Origin: Deinococcus sp045062605
GTDB lineage: Bacteria > Deinococcota > Deinococci > Deinococcales > Deinococcaceae
Direction of reading: 5' to 3'
DNA length: 64,000 bases
NCBI RefSeq assembly: GCF_045062605.1
Contig: NZ_JBJGDW010000017.1
Span: forward strand, 1 to 64,000
Numbering within the stretch: the stretch's first letter is position 1; each line of letters opens with the position of its first letter. The notes below the pieces were generated by a model. The model searched no databases and was not told the origin of the DNA. It worked only from the letters and a program-made list of their open reading frames with translations. A program made the translations under genes and the position numbers. This document shows positions 58,638 to 64,000 of the stretch, piece by piece.

Positions 58638-59773
58638 CTCGTCCAGAAACATCAGCGGTGCGACAGGGCGAGGAATTACCGCTGGACACGTTGCGGGACG
58701 TGCTGCGCGGGAAAGTTGAGGGCGATCTGGACACGCTGGAAGTCCAGCAGTTTCCTGGCGGCTTTTCCAACCTGACCTACCTGCTGCGAATGGGTGAGCG
58801 TGAATACGTGTTGCGCCGCGCCCCACTCGGGCCTGTGGCGAAGGGGGCGCACGACATGGCCCGCGAGTTTCATCTGCTTGAGAAAGTTCACCCCGCCTTT
58901 GCCGCTGCCCCTGAACCTCTGTTCCTTGTCGAGGAGGTGGATGTCCTGGGTTCCCCCTTCTACCTGATGGAGCGGCGGCGCGGTCTGGTGGTGCGGACGC
59001 GGATGCCGCCGGAATACGCCGGAATGCCCGACGTTCCCCGCCAGATGTCTGAGGCGGTGGCCGACACGCTGGCCCAGTTGCACGCCGTCGATATCGACGC
59101 GGCGGGCCTGCGCTCTATAGGCAAGCCGGAAGGTTTCAATGCCCGGCAGGTGGGCGGCTGGGCCGGGCGCTGGCGGCGGGCGCGCGAACTGCTGAAAGAC
59201 AGCGGCGATCTGCCACCATCCGCCGAACTGCGCGACGAACTGGTGATCGCGTGGCTGGAAGCGCACATGCCTGAAGAATCCGCGCATACCCTCGTCCACA
59301 ACGATTTCAAGCTGGACAACCTGATGCTGGATCCTGCCGATCCTTCACGCGTGGTGGCGCTGCTGGACTGGGAAATGACCACCGTGGGCGATCCGCTGGT
59401 GGACCTGGGGTTAACGCTGACCTACTGGACCATGCCCGAACAACCGGGCCGCGACGTCAATGAGATCGGGGCCAACTTTCCCGGCTTCCTGAGCCGCGAG
59501 GAATTCATCGCCCGCTACGCCCAGCAATCTGCCCGTCACGTCACGAGCGGCTCGGTTCGCTGGTATGAGGTCCTGGGACATTTCAAACTGGCGGTGATCG
59601 TCATCCAGATTTTTGCCCGTTACCGCCTTGGGCAGACCACGGACCCGCGTTTTGCTCCCCTGGCTGAACAGGCACAGTGGCTGATTGGTGAGGCGTGGCG
59701 CAGAATCTCGGCGGATTCGACGGGAGACGGGGGAGAGGTTTCCCCGCGTTCAGAAGAGACTGGCCATGAGTGA
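58634..59773 (+). CDS. APH-type phosphotransferase, ACAD10/11-kinase-like
   Basis: Kinase-fold protein of 379 residues. The N-lobe has PGGFSNLTYLLRMG and YVLRRAPLG; the catalytic loop is LVHNDFKLDNLML (Asp224, Asn229) and the metal motif LLDWEMTTVGDP (Asp245). This is the phosphotransferase group fused to the dehydrogenase in human ACAD10/11 and equivalent to LvaA in the Pseudomonas levulinate pathway, where the 4-hydroxyl of a hydroxyacyl-CoA is phosphorylated. It has TTG as start, overlapping the SDR stop (TTGA). Confidence 0.82.
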   Translation: MTRPETSAVRQGEELPLDTLRDVLRGKVEGDLDTLEVQQFPGGFSNLTYLLRMGEREYVLRRAPLGPVAKGAHDMAREFHLLEKVHPAFAAAPEPLFLVEEVDVLGSPFYLMERRRGLVVRTRMPPEYAGMPDVPRQMSEAVADTLAQLHAVDIDAAGLRSIGKPEGFNARQVGGWAGRWRRARELLKDSGDLPPSAELRDELVIAWLEAHMPEESAHTLVHNDFKLDNLMLDPADPSRVVALLDWEMTTVGDPLVDLGLTLTYWTMPEQPGRDVNEIGANFPGFLSREEFIARYAQQSARHVTSGSVRWYEVLGHFKLAVIVIQIFARYRLGQTTDPRFAPLAEQAQWLIGEAWRRISADSTGDGGEVSPRSEETGHE

Positions 59774-60491
59774 ACTGATCCTGATTCGCCACGGGCAGGC
59801 GACGCCGTTCGAGAAGGATACGGACCGCCTTTCCGAACTGGGCGAGCAGCAGGCCCGTGCGGTGGGGCTGGCGCTGACCAGGGAAGAAGTGACGCCCACG
59901 CACGTTGTTCACGGCCCGCTGGTCAGGCAGCGGCGCACAGCGGAGATTGCTGCCGGGGCCGCTCACTTTTCTGACCCTGATTCACCCCTGCCCTGGCCCG
60001 ATGCGGTAGAAGATCCCCGTCTGGCCGAGTACGATGGCGACGGGCTGATTCGTCATCTCGCGCCCCTGCTGGCCGCGCAGGACGAGGGGTTTGCCACTTC
60101 CGTTCAGCGCTTCCGGGAACGCCGGGACGCCCCGGACCGCAACCGCGCCTTTCAACCCATGCTCGAAGAACTGGCGGAGGCGTGGCAGGAAGGAAGGGTC
60201 ATGCACGCCGATGTCGAGGATTGGGCGGCCTTCCGTTCACGGGTTCACTCGGCCCTGGCAGACCTGACGCGCTTTCCCTCCGGTTCCACCGTGCTGGCCT
60301 TCACCAGCGGCGGGGTGATTGGCTTGATGGTGGCTTTGAGCCTGGACGCCCCGGATGCGGCAGCCCTGAAGCTGAACTGGCGCGTCCGCAACGGTAGTTT
60401 CACCCGTTTCACGTTTGGCGGCGGACGCCTGAGTCTGGATTCCTTCAACGAGGTGGCGCATCTGCCGCCGAACCTCAGAAGCTGGCGGTAG
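59766..60491 (+). CDS. Histidine phosphatase family protein
   Basis: Phosphoglycerate-mutase-like protein of 241 residues. The phospho-histidine motif is LILIRHGQA (Arg8-His9-Gly10), the second Arg is in RQRRTAE, and the second His is replaced by Ser-Gly-Gly in FTSGGVIG, where typical members have SHG. So the acid/base end of the site is altered. The ATG at 59766 overlaps the kinase gene by 8 bases. It could remove phosphate from an intermediate of this operon; the missing His leaves the activity in doubt. Confidence 0.78.
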   Translation: MSELILIRHGQATPFEKDTDRLSELGEQQARAVGLALTREEVTPTHVVHGPLVRQRRTAEIAAGAAHFSDPDSPLPWPDAVEDPRLAEYDGDGLIRHLAPLLAAQDEGFATSVQRFRERRDAPDRNRAFQPMLEELAEAWQEGRVMHADVEDWAAFRSRVHSALADLTRFPSGSTVLAFTSGGVIGLMVALSLDAPDAAALKLNWRVRNGSFTRFTFGGGRLSLDSFNEVAHLPPNLRSWR

Positions 60492-60497
60492 GGCGGT

Positions 60498-60695
60498 GAT
60501 ACGGGTTCCGGTTTTTCTGTACAGGCGTCGGAACAGTGCCGATTACTGCACTCCACGCCCGAAACCCATTTTTCTCCTGCTCACTCTCGTCATGAACAGA
60601 CGCCCGTGAGGACGCTCTTCCTCTGCGACGTAGCTCTGCGAGTCCCGCTCGGATTTCCAGAGTGTTTTTAACACCTTTTAGTCGGAGTCCGTGTT
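60498..60695 (+). repeat. Dispersed TIR repeat, copy E (forward, long type)
   Basis: A 198 bp copy filling nearly the whole gap between the histidine phosphatase and PuuD-like genes. The left end is GATACGGGTTCCG (6 bases after one stop). The right end CGGAGTCCGTGTT runs into the PuuD-like stop codon (TAA, 60694-60696 on the minus strand). It shares GGAACAG, CTCCACGCCCG, CATGAACAGACGCCCGTGAGG and CTCTGCGAGTCCCG with copies A and D. The stem AGTGTTTTTAACACCT near the right end could terminate both genes. Confidence 0.78.
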
Positions 60696-61392
60696 AATCC
60701 AGCAGCCGCATGAACGCCGTGAATGTCCCAAGCGCGTGTGGATGAACCTGAAACAGCACCTCCGGGTGCCACTGCACGCCGATCACGCCGTCACCTTCCA
60801 CCGCCTCTATGATGCCATCGGGGGCCACAGCGGCGACGGTCAGCGTGGGCGCAACCGTATCGATTGCCTGATGGTGCGAAGAATTGACCAGTGCCCGCTC
60901 TCCGTGGGTCTGGGCCAGCAGGCTGCCGGGGGTAAATGTTACCTCGTGCCCCAGCGTGTCGGCATGCACGCGCTGGGCATGATCGGCCCAGGCTCCCGGC
61001 ACGTCGGGCAGATGCTGGTGCAGTGTCCCACCCTCCAGGACGTTGATCATCTGAATGCCCCGGCAGATGCCCAGCACGGGTTTGCCCAGTTGGCGGGCCG
61101 CGCGGTATAGCGCCGTCTCGAAGGCGTCGCGCATCTCGTCCACCTCGCCCAGACCGCGCCGGGGCTGCTGCCCGAAGTGACGTGGATGCACGTCCACGCC
61201 GCCGCTGAGCAGCACGGCGTCCACCTGCGCGGCATAATCTGCGGCCAGTTCAGGCAGGTTCGGCAGCAGGACGGGCAGGCCGCCCACCACCTCTACTGCT
61301 GCGGCATATTGGCGGGACAGGCCGCTGTGGGTGCGTGGTGCGGCGTCTGAAATGTGCGAGGTGGTCAGGCCGATCAGGGGACGGGCGGGCAT
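60694..61392 (-). CDS. PuuD-like class I glutamine-amidotransferase family hydrolase
   Basis: Gamma-glutamyl-GABA hydrolase-like protein of 232 residues. The triad is Cys110 (LGICRGIQ), His209 and Glu211 (VQWHPEV), and LLSGGVDVHP is a family marker. PuuD frees GABA from gamma-glutamyl-GABA in putrescine breakdown. No other putrescine genes are near, so the substrate is open. ATG 61392 is chosen as the domain begins at once; the long open frame upstream on this strand runs through the solute-binding gene and is not coding. Confidence 0.82.
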   Translation of the reverse strand: MPARPLIGLTTSHISDAAPRTHSGLSRQYAAAVEVVGGLPVLLPNLPELAADYAAQVDAVLLSGGVDVHPRHFGQQPRRGLGEVDEMRDAFETALYRAARQLGKPVLGICRGIQMINVLEGGTLHQHLPDVPGAWADHAQRVHADTLGHEVTFTPGSLLAQTHGERALVNSSHHQAIDTVAPTLTVAAVAPDGIIEAVEGDGVIGVQWHPEVLFQVHPHALGTFTAFMRLLD

Positions 61393-61623
61393 GTTCAGAG
61401 CATAGGGGTTGAGCGGCAGTGCTGGTAAGTCGCGCCCCGGTTTCCCGGCTTGCCTGCTGAAGCTGTTCTGAAGCGAATACCCATCGGTCCACAATAGGCT
61501 GGAGTCCGCTTTTGTTGTCTTGTTCCAGCGTATAGTCTGACTTCTCAAGCATTCCTCACATCGCCACATCGCCTCTGCTCTTACAAAAGAACATGTGACG
61601 AAGTGGCTCTCAAGGAGATCAAA

Positions 61624-62868
61624 ATGAAAAAATTGCTCACGCTGGCCCTTGGCCTCTCGCTGGCCTCCGCCTCTGCCGCCCCGGTCACGCTGACCTACTG
61701 GCAATACGACTATGCCAGCAAGGTCAGCACCATGAATGACCTGATCAAGAAATTCGAGGCCGCCAACCCTGACATCAAGGTCAAGCAGGAAACCTTTCCT
61801 TACGACGCCTACAGCCAGAAAGTCGCCTCCAGCGTTCCAGCCGGGCAGGGACCGGACGTGGTCAACCTGTATTACGGCTGGCTGCCGCAGTACGTGAACG
61901 CCGGGTATCTGCTGCCCCTGCCCACCAGCGACTTCCCCACCGCCAGGATCGAGAGCGAGTTCGTGCCGATGGTGCAGACCAGCAAGATCGGGGGCAAGTA
62001 TTACACCCTGCCCATCTCTGTGCGGACGCTGGCAGTCTTTTACAACAAAGACCTGTTCAAGGCGGCCCGCATCACGCCGCCCCGGACCTGGGAAGACTTT
62101 ATCGCCGCTGGTGAAAAGATCGTCAAGGGCGCGCCGCCCCGCTTTACCACGCTGGGCTTCGGCATTCAGCCTGACGGACAGGATTACCACATGGTCCGTG
62201 AAGTGTTGGTGCGCCAGTTCGGCGGCCAGCCCTACAGCAAGGACGGCAAGACCGCCACCTACGACAGCGCGGCGGGTGCCAAGGCGATGACTTTTTACAC
62301 GGAGCTGGCCACCAAATACAAGCTGGGGGTGCCCAACTTCTTTCCGGGTAACAACAGCTACCGCGACGCCTTTATAGCGGGCAAGGTGGGCATGATCGTG
62401 GACGGTTCGTTCGCCATCAACACCATCAAGAGCGGGGCCAAGTTCGACTGGGGCGTTATCCCAATGCCCGTGTTCAAAGCCAATCCAGAGGTCCGCAGCA
62501 ATTTCGGCTCGTACTGGGTCAACGGCATTACCAAGAATGCCAAGGGTGACAAGCTGGATGCGGCAGTGAAGTTTCTAAAATTCCTGACCAGTGAACAGAC
62601 CCAGCGCACCTGGCTGGAAAACGTGGGTGAGATTCCGGCCAGCCGCAAGCTCGCGGGCGATCCGGCACTGCGGAAAGATCCGGTCTTCGGGGCTTTCGTG
62701 GGATCGCTGCCGTTCGCGCACTCCACACTGTTCGTGGATGAGGCCGGACAGCGCAAAGCCTGGGTGGACGCCATCAACACCGTATTGCTCAAGGGGGCCA
62801 AGCCCACCGACGCCATCAAGCAGGCTGCCGCTGACGAGCAGAAGATCCTCAACAGTTACTACAAATAA
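61624..62868 (+). CDS. Sugar ABC transporter solute-binding protein
   Basis: Extracellular solute-binding protein of 414 residues (family 1, sugar type). The signal peptide MKKLLTLALGLSLASASA is cleaved before APVTLTYW. Mature features are FEAANPDIKVKQETF, VPAGQGPDVVNLYYGW, the TLPISVRTLAVFYNKDLF segment and GKVGMIVDGSFAINTI. It would bind a sugar outside the membrane and hand it to permeases, but no permease or ATPase gene lies beside it. AAGGAG precedes ATG 61624. A TATAGT box at 61531-61536 is a good -10 candidate without a clear -35. Confidence 0.88.
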   Translation: MKKLLTLALGLSLASASAAPVTLTYWQYDYASKVSTMNDLIKKFEAANPDIKVKQETFPYDAYSQKVASSVPAGQGPDVVNLYYGWLPQYVNAGYLLPLPTSDFPTARIESEFVPMVQTSKIGGKYYTLPISVRTLAVFYNKDLFKAARITPPRTWEDFIAAGEKIVKGAPPRFTTLGFGIQPDGQDYHMVREVLVRQFGGQPYSKDGKTATYDSAAGAKAMTFYTELATKYKLGVPNFFPGNNSYRDAFIAGKVGMIVDGSFAINTIKSGAKFDWGVIPMPVFKANPEVRSNFGSYWVNGITKNAKGDKLDAAVKFLKFLTSEQTQRTWLENVGEIPASRKLAGDPALRKDPVFGAFVGSLPFAHSTLFVDEAGQRKAWVDAINTVLLKGAKPTDAIKQAAADEQKILNSYYK

Positions 62869-62884
62869 ACCTGAAACTGACCCT

Positions 62885-62924
62885 CTGCCGTCTCCGATCT
62901 CCCCGGAGACGGCAGCTCATTTTT
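62885..62924. terminator. Strong terminator after the solute-binding protein gene
   Basis: CTGCCGTCTCC (62885-62895) and GGAGACGGCAG (62905-62915) form a perfect 11-bp stem with a 9-base loop; CTCATTTTT follows. It starts 16 bases after the stop and overlaps the end of the convergent gene at 62917 on its T-run side. Confidence 0.85.
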
Positions 62925-63777
62925 CCCGCTTGCGTTCGGCCAGGGCTGTGGCGTGCCGCAGCGCACGCTCGTAGGACTGTGGGTTGCTGAAGCCGGAGCC
63001 GGGAGGAGCCTGTGGAAAATCCCGCAGCGAGGCCAGCCGCAACTCACGCGGCCCGATGGTGGGGGAGAGGCTGGCCGCCTGACACACCTTCCACAATTGC
63101 AGCCGAAAATCGTCGGCGTTCTTGAAAGAAAAGACCCGCTGGCCTTTTTGTGAGGCGTGGAGGGGGCCGCCTGCGCGGGACAGCAGAGGCTGGAGGGCAT
63201 TGAGGCTTTCAGGACGCAACGCCGTGATGGTGCGGGCGCGCATCAACTCGGCGCGGCTGAAATCCAGAGCGCTCCAGCGCAGGGCCGACAACTCGGTCAA
63301 CTGGAATGCTTGCTGGTAGACCAGGGTCAGCGCCGCGAACAGTTCTTCGTCTGTGGCCCCGGCTTCAGCCAGCAGGCGTTGGATATCGGCGGGGCTGGGC
63401 AGGGGTGCCTGGCTGTGTTCTGGCGGTGGCAGAGGACATCCGTGCGCGGGGTTGCCGTCTATCAGTCCCAGATCGATCAGTGCGTCATAAAGCTGTTTCA
63501 GGGTGGCATAACGGGCGCGGATGGTATTGGCCCGTGCTTCGCCGCCTGTCTGAATTTGCCGCAAGGGTGTCTGGAGCCAGCCGTGGAAGTCTGCTGGGGG
63601 TGAGAGCAGATTGATTTCCTGTGCCTGCGCCGCCTCGAAGACGGGGCGCAGATTGGCCCTCAACTGAGGAACGGGTCGGTGCAATTCTTCCCGTAACATG
63701 CCGATGATCTGTTCCAGATTGAAGGTATGGAAAGCCTGAGCAAGCTTCATGGCACGTTCGTCACCTGGATCAGTCAT
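62917..63777 (-). CDS. Degenerate tyrosine recombinase-like protein
   Basis: Protein of 286 residues with the layout of a phage-integrase-fold recombinase: an N-terminal helical SAM-like region with ARANTIRARYATLKQLYDAL, then a catalytic-type domain with FAALTLVYQQAFQLTELSAL and RWSALDF, which lines up with the R-x-x-E-L-LALRW motif. The first catalytic Arg appears to be Gln or Leu. The C-terminal GPRELRLASLRDF occupies the place of HxLRH, and no nucleophilic Tyr is evident. It is probably unable to recombine DNA and may only bind it. ATG 63777 has GGAG 6 bases upstream; an ATG at 63789 is possible. The longer frame to 63948 has no support. Confidence 0.55.
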   Translation of the reverse strand: MTDPGDERAMKLAQAFHTFNLEQIIGMLREELHRPVPQLRANLRPVFEAAQAQEINLLSPPADFHGWLQTPLRQIQTGGEARANTIRARYATLKQLYDALIDLGLIDGNPAHGCPLPPPEHSQAPLPSPADIQRLLAEAGATDEELFAALTLVYQQAFQLTELSALRWSALDFSRAELMRARTITALRPESLNALQPLLSRAGGPLHASQKGQRVFSFKNADDFRLQLWKVCQAASLSPTIGPRELRLASLRDFPQAPPGSGFSNPQSYERALRHATALAERKREK

Positions 63778-64000
63778 AAATTTCTCCATATTGGTTATCG
63801 GATGGTATGCGGTATTTACACTTGGTGCAAGTTGTGGGGGTACAGATGGTGAACCGTCACACGGCAGATGGAAGGTTGGCAGACCTAGGTGTCTTGGTAC
63901 TCCGTGTTCTTCGCGGCCTCTCACCTGCACCGAAAGCATGCAGGGCATGCAAGAGGTGCCAATACAGACTCTGACAGTAAAAATGAGAAAAATAGCTTCC

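Noticed and set aside
60694..62190. A 498-residue minus-strand frame covering the PuuD-like gene and part of the solute-binding gene
   Set aside because: The extra N-terminal half is antisense to a clear signal-peptide-bearing gene; the PuuD-like protein starts at 61392.
63959..64000. A sixth copy of the dispersed repeat at the right edge
   Set aside because: Only about 13 bases resemble the terminal repeat, with several mismatches, and the window ends before the diagnostic blocks.

Overview
The window looks like Deinococcus or a close relative. It is GC-rich and densely coded, with many ATGA/GTGA stop-start overlaps and AAGGAG-type ribosome binding sites. The ParA has the N-H-A-G-G type of altered Walker A seen in Deinococcus secondary-replicon ParA proteins, and several intergenic repeats resemble the small non-coding repeats known from this genus. 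The parAB pair near 20.4-22.1 kb may mean a chromosome II or megaplasmid, but the window does not prove this. I saw no rRNA, tRNA, CRISPR array or intact insertion sequence. All family calls come from reading motifs; nothing was searched.

Layout. 0.7-9.4 kb: cell-surface polysaccharide genes (a PgaC-like synthase, a secreted protein, a GH16 lipoprotein, a GT2-GT4 fusion, UDP-galactopyranose mutase and another glycosyltransferase). 9.7-17.1 kb: a GT2 / NodS-like methyltransferase / PIG-L deacetylase / acyl-CoA dehydrogenase set in which the dehydrogenase is fused to a GH1-like domain, next to a free GH1-like protein and an SDR. 17.7-20.3 kb: thiolase and a fused CoA-transferase. 20.4-22.1 kb: parAB. 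22.3-32.1 kb: a PucR-type regulator divergent from a homoprotocatechuate (hpa) meta-cleavage cluster that also holds a uronate-dehydrogenase-like SDR and a sulfite-oxidase-like molybdoenzyme, but no hpaC or hpaF. 32.2-36.5 kb: a degenerate HAD-like protein, a GH15 glucoamylase-type enzyme, an orphan MacB/FtsX permease and a CrtO-like acyltransferase. 36.5-41 kb: a type III polyketide synthase / methyltransferase / flavoprotein hydroxylase operon like srsABC, followed by an MGT-type glycosyltransferase. 41.1-43.4 kb: an MFS transporter and a SIS-domain protein. 43.6-53.8 kb: a Pix/Chp-type chemosensory operon. 54.2-60.5 kb: an operon with a separate acyl-CoA dehydrogenase and APH-type kinase (the two activities of ACAD10/11), SDRs, MaoC and a histidine phosphatase, with an AbrB/PIN toxin-antitoxin pair inside it. 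60.7-63.8 kb: a PuuD-like amidotransferase, an orphan sugar-binding protein and a degenerate tyrosine recombinase.

Three non-coding patterns run through the window. One is a family of five intergenic elements of about 137-213 bp with imperfect terminal inverted repeats (CATACGGAYTCCG), two of which run into a neighbouring stop codon. The second is a set of six 14-18 bp tandem repeats at or next to the 3' ends of genes. The third is a long perfect palindrome with a CACGTG centre, present twice: 10 bases after the CoA-transferase stop (just ahead of parA) and 1 base after the hpaI stop.
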